A stretch of 10,496 bases of DNA from Candidatus Woesearchaeota archaeon. GTDB lineage: Archaea > Nanobdellota > Nanobdellia > Woesearchaeales > UBA11576. This document shows, one piece after another, positions 1 to 6,485 of this stretch. The stretch is from NCBI GenBank assembly GCA_030591125.1, contig JAUVBP010000026.1:1-10496 (forward strand), in the 5' to 3' direction. The notes beneath the pieces were generated by a model. The model saw nothing but the letters and a program-made list of their open reading frames with translations, did not search any database and was not told where the DNA came from. Each line of letters begins with the position of its first letter. The stretch's first letter is position 1. Both the position numbers and the translations under genes were made by a program.

Positions 1-2622
1 CATCATAATGCCAATAATCCTGGCCCAATTGGAATCTTTCTTTATCTTTGACTTGATCTTTTTAGCCTTATCTTTTTTTATTGTAGTCTCCTTGACAGCC
101 GCGGCAGGTTTTTCTTCACTTTCTTTACCTTTCTCTTTCTTGAGAGACTTTACCAGTGCAACAAGAACAGCCAAAGCAATCATCACTGCGATGATCCAGA
201 ACCAGACTTTCAGCGTATCTTTCTTCTCTGATTTCTTTGCAAGTATCAGTTCAATATTCTCTGAGTAATCAATCTTCTTACCTTCTAGTTCAACATCAAA
301 GACTATCAACCTTGCTTCATCAAGCGCAGTAAGGTCTGGTGTTATCATGAGCTCAGCAGCACTATCTGATCCTGCGGCGATTGATATAAGATCCTTATCG
401 AAATCGACCCATATATCGTCAGAAGAGAGCGAAAGCTTCGCTTTCATGTCTGTAGGGTTATGGATCTCCATAGGTATGATCATAATCTCATCAGTATCAA
501 TCTCAATAACATTTCCATCTCCAGAGAACTGGCTGAGATCAAGAGTCACAAGAGCATCAGATATGTCTGCATTTGTGAGAACATCATTGTCTGGTCCGTC
601 AATCGGGACAACTTCATCAATATCTCCGGCTATCTCTTCAGCAGGGACAGAGTCATCAGAAAAAATACTTGAAGTGAATGTGAAGTATGCTCCACTTGCC
701 AGAAGAAGGGCCAGAAGAGCTACGAAAATAAGAGGCAGTATACGGAGTTTCTTCTCCACTTTTTCATCTTTGATATATTTTCTTCTGTCTATTGTCATAT
801 GATCCTTAATAGGCTCTTTATCAGGATCTTTATTTTCAGTCTTTTCAACCACAAAGTCGTCAGGAGATATTTTTTTCTCTCTCTTTCTTGACAATAGCCA
901 GATGACCAGAATGATGAATGCCAGAAGAATGCCGCTTCCGATAGCAACAGCAATGATCCAAGGTGATAAGCGGCCATCAGACAGTTCAATAAGGAATTCA
1001 GCAGAGTATTCAATACCCTCACCAGGAACCATAACTACAAGTTCAGCCAGATATGTATCTTCAGCAATATCTTCTGAGGGTATTGCAGTGAGCAATATTG
1101 TTGTGGTCTCTCCTGGCGCAAGAACAACTTCCTGCGTGTCAAGAGATAGCCAGTCGCTTGCAATCAACTGCAGAGAATATTCAGCAGTCTCAAAGCCCGC
1201 ATTAGATAATATGATCTCTGATTCTCCACCTTCATAATCTATGAAAAGATCTTCCAAGGTCATATCAGGAAGATATGCCTCATCTTTAGGATAGATAGAG
1301 AATACTTTCTCTTCAAGATATGTCTGATTGACCTCTTCCATAGTTATGTAGATGTTCTCAAGGAAATCCCCATACATCTCACAAGGAGACTCTCCAGAGA
1401 TGATCATCTCTGTCGCTTCACCAGGCTCAAGGACAACAGGAGCTACAGGAGCAGATATGCCCTCAATACCTTCAACTTCAATATAGTATGTAGTGGTCCT
1501 TGTCCCGATATTAGTCAAGTAGAACACATGATCCTTCTCTTTACAATCAACAGACCTGAACGCATCTACAGCAGGAACAAGAGTATAGTCATGGCAGCGT
1601 TCAGTCTCAAGGAGTATCTCTGCAGACCTCCCTTCCTGTCCCCTGACTGAAATGGTGTTAAGGTGGATTATCTCGATGTGCTCTTCTTCATTAGGGGGAA
1701 CTATAACTATGTTAGATCTGACAATCTCACCACCCCATGCAGAGAGAGTGACATTATCAGGATAAGCCCATTCGCTACCGAAAACCTCTATGATATACTC
1801 ATTGGCTATATCTGCACTGTTCTCAATATCAAACGGTATGATGTTAGGCACTCCACCACAGATACCATATTCTTCACCAACAGTAAGATTGTAATCATAA
1901 CATTTGTCTATGTTCAGCTGGAAGTCAGTCTGGCCCAGCATCTTTGTGCCTTCAGCAAAGGCATTGAATGTGAACACCCGTTCACCATACTGCCCGCATT
2001 CAAGGTTGATGAAGACAGAGATAATCTGGCTCTCATCAGGTTCAAGTATCAGGAAATCTGTGCTCATAGATATAGCATCAGAGAAGGGTTCAATACTGAG
2101 ATCATACATCTCGATGTGCTGACCTGTATTGATCACTTCAAAAGAATACTCTACAGGTGTGCAAGGGCATTCTTCCTGAGCACCTGAAAACTGTGGAACA
2201 ACCTGTACATTCTGGCAGTTCGCAACATCAAGGGTCTGCTGAAGAGACTTCTCAAGCCCAAACAGCGTTGTTATGGTAGTATTAAGAGAATATCCTTCTC
2301 TTGCAGAGCAAGGCAGATTGATGAACCTCTCGACCCTTTTCGACTGGCCGGGTTCAAGATAAAACGCCTGAGGAGCTATATTTACCCATTCAGAAGCGTC
2401 TCCACTAATTTCTATCATGAAAGTGCTTGTTATATCCCCATCATTCCGCACAGTAAGAGAATCGGTAGTCAGATCACACGCGCAGGCGTTGATGGTCTTA
2501 GAACCTGCAAAAGCCGAGAAATCTTCTGCTAAAGCAGTTACTGAGGTCAAACTCAGCACTAGAGCTATAACAAGAAGCATAAAATATGATAAATATGATT
2601 TGGTTGGGTTACTCTTTCGCAT
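1..2622 (-). CDS. Partial exported multi-pass protein with tandem Ig-like domains
   Basis: Reading the minus strand from the ATG at 2622, the frame stays open for 874 codons to the window edge, so the C-terminus is missing. A short basic N-terminus and hydrophobic stretch (about residues 15-31, ending TALA-ED) look like a signal peptide. About five beta-rich repeats follow (roughly residues 34-545), each with an LxNxG-type strand, an L-x-PGE/PGQ turn and often a paired Cys, as in NEW3/CARDB/COG1470-type Ig-like domains. Hydrophobic spans lie near residues 554-577, 628-649 and 804-826, and another may begin at the edge (NWARIIGIMM). A sixth Ig-like module (about 670-800) lies between spans two and three. 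The implied order is outside Ig array, cytoplasmic loop, outside Ig module, Lys-rich cytoplasmic tail. The start is supported by a GAGGGG Shine-Dalgarno-like run at 2628-2633 and a TATA box upstream. The function is unknown; a cell-surface or envelope role is inferred from architecture. All plus-strand reading frames here are antisense shadows. Confidence 0.85.
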   Translation of the reverse strand, partial: MRKSNPTKSYLSYFMLLVIALVLSLTSVTALAEDFSAFAGSKTINACACDLTTDSLTVRNDGDITSTFMIEISGDASEWVNIAPQAFYLEPGQSKRVERFINLPCSAREGYSLNTTITTLFGLEKSLQQTLDVANCQNVQVVPQFSGAQEECPCTPVEYSFEVINTGQHIEMYDLSIEPFSDAISMSTDFLILEPDESQIISVFINLECGQYGERVFTFNAFAEGTKMLGQTDFQLNIDKCYDYNLTVGEEYGICGGVPNIIPFDIENSADIANEYIIEVFGSEWAYPDNVTLSAWGGEIVRSNIVIVPPNEEEHIEIIHLNTISVRGQEGRSAEILLETERCHDYTLVPAVDAFRSVDCKEKDHVFYLTNIGTRTTTYYIEVEGIEGISAPVAPVVLEPGEATEMIISGESPCEMYGDFLENIYITMEEVNQTYLEEKVFSIYPKDEAYLPDMTLEDLFIDYEGGESEIILSNAGFETAEYSLQLIASDWLSLDTQEVVLAPGETTTILLTAIPSEDIAEDTYLAELVVMVPGEGIEYSAEFLIELSDGRLSPWIIAVAIGSGILLAFIILVIWLLSRKREKKISPDDFVVEKTENKDPDKEPIKDHMTIDRRKYIKDEKVEKKLRILPLIFVALLALLLASGAYFTFTSSIFSDDSVPAEEIAGDIDEVVPIDGPDNDVLTNADISDALVTLDLSQFSGDGNVIEIDTDEIMIIPMEIHNPTDMKAKLSLSSDDIWVDFDKDLISIAAGSDSAAELMITPDLTALDEARLIVFDVELEGKKIDYSENIELILAKKSEKKDTLKVWFWIIAVMIALAVLVALVKSLKKEKGKESEEKPAAAVKETTIKKDKAKKIKSKIKKDSNWARIIGIMM

Positions 2623-2660
2623 TAATACCCCTCTGTTGTTACTCCAGAAGAGTAATTGAT

Positions 2661-2670
2661 TATTTAAATG
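2661..2670 (-). promoter_or_regulatory. TATA box of the Ig-domain membrane protein gene
   Basis: On the minus strand this reads CATTTAAATA. Its centre is about 25 nt upstream of about 2640, which would give an mRNA leader of about 18 nt containing the GAGGGG ribosome-binding site before the ATG at 2622. It is placed by motif and spacing only. Confidence 0.5.
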
Positions 2671-2693
2671 TTTCTATTGGTTGCGAATATGCA

Positions 2694-2715
2694 CAAAAAT
2701 TCCAGGGAATTTTTG
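2694..2715. repeat. Perfect 22-bp palindrome in the divergent promoter region
   Basis: Arms CAAAAATTCC (2694-2703) and GGAATTTTTG (2706-2715) are perfect inverse complements separated by AG. It lies 24 bp upstream of the minus-strand TATA box and about 140 bp upstream of the HTH gene's promoter. It could be a regulator binding site for the divergent membrane-protein gene, or a bidirectional hairpin. No second copy is seen in the window. Confidence 0.6.
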
Positions 2716-2737
2716 GCATCCTAAAAATCCTTTTTTA

Positions 2738-2793
2738 ATACGACAATTCCACCGGCGTGCTCACCGGTGGTTCTTGACAACGTCTACTTGTCA
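2738..2793 (+). repeat. Two-hairpin repeat family B, copy 1
   Basis: It opens with ATACGACAATTCC (2738-2750), identical to the copy at 8692. Hairpin 1 pairs CCACCGG (2749-2755) with CCGGTGG (2764-2770) around an 8-nt loop. Hairpin 2 pairs TGACAA (2775-2780) with TTGTCA (2788-2793) around CGTCTAC. Compared with copy 2, two base pairs in hairpin 1 and one in hairpin 2 change on both sides so that pairing is kept, which suggests that the folded form matters. An AT-rich TATA-like run (2731-2740) comes directly before it. It could be a small RNA, a structured regulatory element or a mobile-element remnant. Confidence 0.6.
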
Positions 2794-2852
2794 TTTAAGG
2801 TGGGATATCATCTATTAGAGTTATGGATTTTTATGATTACGGTCACGAAAGG

Positions 2853-2860
2853 CTTAAATA
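2853..2860 (+). promoter_or_regulatory. TATA box of the HTH-iscS-iscU operon
   Basis: CTTAAATA lies about 30 nt before the ATG at 2887, placing the transcription start at about 2881-2885. The transcript would therefore be leaderless or nearly so. There is no Shine-Dalgarno-like sequence before this ATG, which fits leaderless translation. Confidence 0.6.
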
Positions 2861-2862
2861 TG

Positions 2863-2880
2863 AATTAACAATCGTTAATT
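2863..2880. promoter_or_regulatory. Inverted-repeat operator candidate of the HTH gene
   Basis: Arms AATTAAC (2863-2869) and GTTAATT (2874-2880) form a perfect 7-bp inverted repeat around AATC. The site fills the interval between the TATA box and the expected transcription start, where a bound dimer would block RNA polymerase. Because it directly precedes an HTH gene, autorepression is the simplest reading; this is inferred from position and symmetry. Confidence 0.6.
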
Positions 2881-2886
2881 TTTATC

Positions 2887-3264
2887 ATGAAGCTGCCTCA
2901 GGAGATTGAACTTTGGTATGTCATACCTGTGATACGTAAGGAGTTAGTACTTGTTCTCAAGAAGCATGGGCTCAAACAGAATGATATCGCGGATAGGCTA
3001 GGCATAACAAGCCCTGCTGTGTCTCAGTATGTAAAAGACAAGAGGGCTGCGTGCTGCCATGAAGCATTCCAGCAGGACCTCCTAAGATCTGAAATAAACA
3101 AGTCTGCTGATAAGATAGCTGCACAGAAAGAACCTAATCCTGCCATAGCGATGAAGGAGCTGAACAGGATATGTCAGATAGTGAAGAAACATAAGATACT
3201 CTGTGATATCCACAAAGAGAAAGACCCTTCATTGGGATCCTGCGAAGCATGTAATCATGGTTGA
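2887..3264 (+). CDS. HTH transcriptional regulator with a four-Cys C-terminal cluster
   Basis: This 125-residue protein resembles archaeal COG2522-type XRE-like regulators. The N-terminus (LPQEIELWYVIPVIRKEL) precedes a helix-turn-helix at about residues 28-50 containing QNDIADRLGI and SPAVSQYVKDKR. The C-terminal half carries Cys96, Cys106, Cys119 and Cys122 (C-x9-C-x12-C-x2-C), with two more at 56-57, suggesting a bound metal or Fe-S cluster. It starts at the first ATG after a TATA box and a perfect palindromic operator, with no leader. It is followed 39 nt later by iscS in the same direction, so it probably heads the iscS-iscU transcript. A cluster-sensing repressor of Fe-S assembly, analogous in role to bacterial IscR but unrelated in fold, is an attractive inference. 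The ligand is not shown by the sequence. Confidence 0.85.
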   Translation: MKLPQEIELWYVIPVIRKELVLVLKKHGLKQNDIADRLGITSPAVSQYVKDKRAACCHEAFQQDLLRSEINKSADKIAAQKEPNPAIAMKELNRICQIVKKHKILCDIHKEKDPSLGSCEACNHG

Positions 3265-3303
3265 TGAGTCTAACGTAGGTATGTACAGTCAGAGGGACAG
3301 AAA

Positions 3304-4470
3304 ATGACAATATATCTGGACAATGGTGCGACAACCGCAGTTGACAAGGAAGTTGTAGAAGCCATGCTGCCTTTTTTTAAAGATAAATATGGAAATGCGT
3401 CCAGCATGCACCATGCAGGACAGGATGCCCGAAAAGCGGTCGATGATGCAAGACAGAAGATAGCAGATGCTCTTGGAGCAGAAGCAAAGGAGATAATATT
3501 CACATCAGGTGGTACGGAGTCCGACAATCTGGCGATCAAGGGTGCTGCCCGTGCCAATAAAGAGAAAGGAAATCACATAATCACAACAAAGATAGAGCAT
3601 CCTGCAGTCCTCAGCACCTGCAAAAAGCTGGAGAAAGAAGGATTCAGTGTAACATATCTTGATGTAGATCCTGATGGTCTTGTATCTCCAGAATCACTGG
3701 AAAAAGCAATAACAGACAAGACCATACTTGTATCAATAATACACGGCAACAATGAGATAGGGACTGTGCAGGATATTGCTGGACTCGGTAAGATATGCAG
3801 AGAGAAAGGAGTGCTGTTCCATACAGATGCTGTGCAAAGCTTCACAAAAGTCCCTTTGGATGTATCACTCCTTCCTGTCGATATGATGTCCATATCAGCC
3901 CATAAGATACATGGACCTAAGGGCACCGGGGCATTGTATGTGCGTGCAGGGACAAGGCTGAAACCGCTCATGCAGGGAGGCAGCCACGAGTTCAAGATGA
4001 GACCAGGAACAGAGAACGTCCCGGGAATAGTAGGGTTTGCCAGAGCAGCCGAGATAGCGCTCGCTGTCGATGTATCTAAGATAACGGAAGTCCGTAATCA
4101 TGCATTCAAACAGATAATCAAAGAGATAGATAATATCAAGGTCAATGGTCCGCGAGATGAGATGCGACTCTGTAATAACATAAACATATCTTTTGCAAAT
4201 GTCGAAGGAGAGGCACTTGGAAGCTATCTTGATATCGATGGCATATGTGTCTCTACAGGCAGCGCATGCTCCTCACAGACACTCGAGCCTAGCCATGTGC
4301 TACTCGCTATAGGCTTGTCAAAAGAGATTGCCAACGGGACATTAAGAATGACCCTCAGCAAGCACACAACCAAAGAAGAGATAGACAAAGCAGTAGAGTC
4401 GCTCAAGAAACATACAGAAAAACTGCGGGCGATAAGTCCCCTGAATACGGTGCTAGAAAATGTACAATGA
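3304..4470 (+). CDS. iscS: Cysteine desulfurase IscS/NifS
   Basis: A PLP-dependent class V aminotransferase-fold enzyme that removes sulfur from L-cysteine as an enzyme persulfide for Fe-S cluster assembly and tRNA thiolation. The 388 residues match the family length. Visible signatures are the N-terminal YLDNGATT, TSGGTESDN (68-76), IEHP with His99, HTDAVQ with Asp175, the PLP-binding Lys201 in SAHK, and GGSHEFKMRPGTENVPGIVGF-type active-site sequence (225-245). The persulfide Cys322 sits in GSACSS, the long mobile-loop form typical of IscS/NifS rather than SufS. It lies between the HTH gene and iscU and overlaps iscU by 11 nt. Because the downstream operon holds a sulfur carrier and TtuA, it plausibly supplies both Fe-S and tRNA-sulfur pathways. 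Nothing appears truncated. Confidence 0.96.
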   Translation: MTIYLDNGATTAVDKEVVEAMLPFFKDKYGNASSMHHAGQDARKAVDDARQKIADALGAEAKEIIFTSGGTESDNLAIKGAARANKEKGNHIITTKIEHPAVLSTCKKLEKEGFSVTYLDVDPDGLVSPESLEKAITDKTILVSIIHGNNEIGTVQDIAGLGKICREKGVLFHTDAVQSFTKVPLDVSLLPVDMMSISAHKIHGPKGTGALYVRAGTRLKPLMQGGSHEFKMRPGTENVPGIVGFARAAEIALAVDVSKITEVRNHAFKQIIKEIDNIKVNGPRDEMRLCNNINISFANVEGEALGSYLDIDGICVSTGSACSSQTLEPSHVLLAIGLSKEIANGTLRMTLSKHTTKEEIDKAVESLKKHTEKLRAISPLNTVLENVQ

Positions 4471-4837
4471 AACTGTGATGAAACACTTCAAGAACCCTAC
4501 GAATGCGGGCGACATGGAATGCGTAGATGGCTGTGGCAAAGTCGGTAATCCCTCATGCGGAGATGTGATGATGGTACAGATAAAGGTAGATGATGGTAAG
4601 ATAACAGATGCGAAGTTCAAGACCTTTGGCTGCTGCGCGGCAATAGCCGCTTCAGATGCTGTCTGCGAGATAGTCAAAGGAAAGACCTTAGAAGAAGCAG
4701 CTGCACTGACAAAAGATGATATCGTCAAGTTCCTGGGAGACCTGCCTTGTGTGAAGATCCACTGCTCGATATTAGGTATTGAGGGTCTCCAGAAGGCGAT
4801 AGAGGATCATAAAGCCAGGACCGCATCAACTGTCTAA
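4460..4837 (+). CDS. iscU: Fe-S cluster scaffold IscU/NifU-N
   Basis: A 125-residue scaffold on which IscS-derived sulfur and iron are assembled into [2Fe-2S]/[4Fe-4S] clusters. The three ligand cysteines are in place: Cys33 in NPSCGD (with Asp35), Cys58 in KTFGCC, and Cys102 in VKIHCSILG. The opening MYNETVMKHFKNPTNAG matches the canonical N-terminus of the family. Extra cysteines at 21, 25, 59, 69 and 97 are more than usual; C21/C25 (CVDGC) and the CC pair are worth noting as possible additional ligands. The start codon lies inside the end of iscS, implying translational coupling. A T-rich stretch follows the stop, so this is probably the last gene of the HTH-iscS-iscU transcript. Confidence 0.95.
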   Translation: MYNETVMKHFKNPTNAGDMECVDGCGKVGNPSCGDVMMVQIKVDDGKITDAKFKTFGCCAAIAASDAVCEIVKGKTLEEAAALTKDDIVKFLGDLPCVKIHCSILGIEGLQKAIEDHKARTASTV

Positions 4838-4838
4838 G

Positions 4839-4862
4839 CTTTCTTTATTTTTATACTTTGTT
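4839..4862 (+). terminator. T-rich archaeal-type terminator candidate
   Basis: After the iscU stop the sequence becomes T-rich (CTTTCTTTATTTTTATACTT) without a strong hairpin, as is common for archaeal oligo-T termination. It separates the iscSU transcript from a new TATA box at 4881. It is a weak composition-based call. Confidence 0.35.
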
Positions 4863-4880
4863 CTGTACCCAATCTAAACA

Positions 4881-4888
4881 TTTATATT
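4881..4888 (+). promoter_or_regulatory. TATA box of the THUMP/TtuA/p30 operon
   Basis: TTTATATT lies about 26 nt upstream of the ATG at 4911, so transcription would start at or next to the start codon and the mRNA would be leaderless. The five genes that follow run in one direction with overlaps or gaps of at most about 30 nt. Confidence 0.55.
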
Positions 4889-4910
4889 ATTTCTTAAACC
4901 CTTTCAGGAC

Positions 4911-5765
4911 ATGGATTGTGTGATGTGCAGATACGGAGAATTGGCCCTCAAAGGGAAGAACAGGGGGTTATTCGAGAGTAGGTTAGTCCATAATATGAAA
5001 GACTGCCTCAAGAAGAATAATATCGAATCTGAAGTAGAGAGAGTCAGAGGAAGGATATTTGTGCATACTGATGATGAAGGTGCGTTGGAATGTCTCAAGA
5101 GGGTATTTGGCCTTGTATCTTTGAGCCCTGCAGAGATCGTTGAGAATGATGAGCATAAGATCACTGAAAAGGTCATTGATAACGTATCTAGAGTGGATGT
5201 CTCTAAGATAAAGACGTTCCGTATAACCACAAGAAGGACCAACAAGAAGTTCAGTAAAAAGTCTGGCGAGATGGATATATTGTTAGGTGATGCAGTAAAT
5301 GAGAAATTTGGGTTTGGAGTGGATCTTACCACGCCTGACCTGAATATAGGTGTGGAGATACATGATAAGACATATATCTTCCATGAGAAGATTGAGTGTT
5401 TCGGAGGTCTGCCTCTGGGAATAACCGGTAAAGTAGCCTGTCTGATCAGGAACGAGAATGACCTGCTGGCTGCCTGGCTCATGATGCGGAGAGGTTGCGA
5501 AGCACTACTACTATCTATCTCTGATCCAGATCATTCTTTTCTCGAGAAGTATGATTATGGAGCAAAAATCAGAAAAGAATCAATAGATAATTTAGGCTCT
5601 GCAAAAGAAATAATCGACAACAATAAGTGCAAGGCAGTGGTAGTAGGAGATACATTTGAAGATTTTGACCCTGTTAAATATTCAGAGACTGAGACAGCAG
5701 TGCTTACACCACTCATAGTATACACTGAAGAGCAGATATCTGAACTGCTCGAGAAGATAAGATGA
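4911..5765 (+). CDS. ThiI-like THUMP protein with inactivated, shortened PP-loop domain
   Basis: The first about 165 residues match the N-terminal ferredoxin-like and THUMP region of ThiI: RYGELALKGKNR (7-18), VRGRIFVH (45-52), the tract around FRITTRRTNKKF (103-114) and GVEIHDKTYIF (147-157). ThiI thiolates tRNA U8 using an ATP pyrophosphatase loop SGGxDS. Here the equivalent stretch after LPLGITGKVACLI reads RNENDLLAAWLMMRRG (180-195), so the Ser-Gly-Gly is gone and one residue is deleted, although the flanking helix (AAWLMMRRG) is well kept. The PP-loop domain is only about 110 residues instead of about 200, ending with a VVVGDTF...TPLI...EEQISELLEKI remnant. There is no rhodanese domain. 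tRNA binding is probably kept while adenylation is lost, so it may serve as a tRNA-binding partner; this is inference. It overlaps the next gene by ATGA. Confidence 0.85.
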   Translation: MDCVMCRYGELALKGKNRGLFESRLVHNMKDCLKKNNIESEVERVRGRIFVHTDDEGALECLKRVFGLVSLSPAEIVENDEHKITEKVIDNVSRVDVSKIKTFRITTRRTNKKFSKKSGEMDILLGDAVNEKFGFGVDLTTPDLNIGVEIHDKTYIFHEKIECFGGLPLGITGKVACLIRNENDLLAAWLMMRRGCEALLLSISDPDHSFLEKYDYGAKIRKESIDNLGSAKEIIDNNKCKAVVVGDTFEDFDPVKYSETETAVLTPLIVYTEEQISELLEKIR

Positions 5766-6250
5766 GCAAATACAAGAACGTGATGATCGTGCTTGGGTGC
5801 TCTCCACAGAAGGACGGAAGGCCAAGCAATGACATGATATCACGAGTGAGGAAGGCAGTGAGCCTATACCGGAAGAACAATTACAGTAAAGTCATATTCA
5901 GTGGAGGACCGACAAGAGGAGTGCCTGAATCAGTAGTGATGCGGCTCATGGTAGTGAACTACATACCTGATGGTAAGATCATCACAGAGCAGAACTCACG
6001 GAGCACAGTGCAGAATGCTGTATTCTGCTGGGAATTGCTCAAGGGAAACAGACCAAAGAGCATAACGATAGTCACGTCAGACCACCATATGCGCCGCACA
6101 AAACATATATTCAGGAAGCTGTACAAGCACATGGGATGCACACTCAAGTTCAAGGGATCACCAGACACGTTTGACCCTATTGAGGGAGTATTCTATAGGA
6201 TGAAGGAGTCCATTGCATTAAGAAAGATGATGCTGTTTGGGGTCAAGTAG
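5762..6250 (+). CDS. DUF218 (YdcF/SanA-like) domain protein
   Basis: The 162 residues are essentially one DUF218 domain: MIVLGCSPQKDGRPSNDM at the N-terminus (8-25), the glycine-rich KVIFSGGPTRGVPES segment, then ITEQNSRSTVQNA and ITIVTSDHHMRRTKHIFRK. These correspond to the family's VLG, SGG, E-x-x-S-x-x-T-x-x-N and TS-x-x-H-x-x-R motifs. No signal peptide or membrane segment is seen, so this version is probably cytoplasmic, unlike bacterial SanA. The biochemical role of the family is poorly defined; nucleotide or cofactor binding has been suggested for YdcF. Its start overlaps the stop of the THUMP gene (ATGA), and it precedes the sulfur carrier, so a link to tRNA thiolation is possible but unproven. 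Confidence 0.85.
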   Translation: MSKYKNVMIVLGCSPQKDGRPSNDMISRVRKAVSLYRKNNYSKVIFSGGPTRGVPESVVMRLMVVNYIPDGKIITEQNSRSTVQNAVFCWELLKGNRPKSITIVTSDHHMRRTKHIFRKLYKHMGCTLKFKGSPDTFDPIEGVFYRMKESIALRKMMLFGVK

Positions 6251-6278
6251 TATCAGTTGAAAGTGAGAGTTGGATAGC

Positions 6279-6473
6279 ATGGAGATATTGATCGAAAAAT
6301 CAGGGATGAAAGAAGACATACTGTTCACCGGCAGTGTCGGACAGCTCCTGTCAAGACTCAAGATAAACCCTGAGACCATCCTTGTCGTGAAAAATGGCAC
6401 TGTGGTGACAGAAGACGAGAAGCTGAACAATAAAGACACTGTCAAGATACTCAGCGTGATATCTGGTGGATAG
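6279..6473 (+). CDS. ThiS/MoaD-like sulfur carrier ending in Gly-Gly
   Basis: A 64-residue beta-grasp protein with the family pattern: short strand MEILIE, a helix (VGQLLSRLKI), the strand ETILVVKNGTVVTEDEKL, and VKILSVISGG at the very C-terminus. The terminal Gly-Gly is what an E1-like enzyme adenylates so that the end can carry a thiocarboxylate. It lies directly before TtuA (12 nt), matching the TtuB/SAMP role as sulfur donor for tRNA 2-thiouridine. The ATG at 6279 is preferred over an in-frame TTG at 6270 because GTGAG at 6263-6267 would sit only 2 nt from the TTG but 11 nt from the ATG. No E1-like activating enzyme is encoded in the window. A ThiS role in thiamine synthesis cannot be excluded from sequence alone. 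Confidence 0.88.
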   Translation: MEILIEKSGMKEDILFTGSVGQLLSRLKINPETILVVKNGTVVTEDEKLNNKDTVKILSVISGG

Positions 6474-6485
6474 AGCAGGTCGAAA

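Noticed and set aside
8..802. Plus-strand open frames (8-268, 347-802, 460-672) and others up to 2659
   Set aside because: The minus strand is open without a stop for 874 codons with signal peptide, Ig-like repeats and membrane helices; the plus-strand frames are Ser/Ile-rich antisense shadows with no family resemblance.
2738..2793. tRNA gene or C/D-box sRNA at the family-B repeat
   Set aside because: There is no cloverleaf or T-loop GTTCRANNC, and no RTGATGA/CTGA box pairs are placed correctly in both copies.
3270..4406. Minus-strand frames opposite iscS and iscU
   Set aside because: They are shadows of strongly conserved plus-strand enzymes and show no recognisable motifs.
5441..5500. Active 4-thiouridine synthase ThiI
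   Set aside because: The SGGxDS ATP-binding motif is missing and the catalytic domain is truncated, so I describe it only as ThiI-like.
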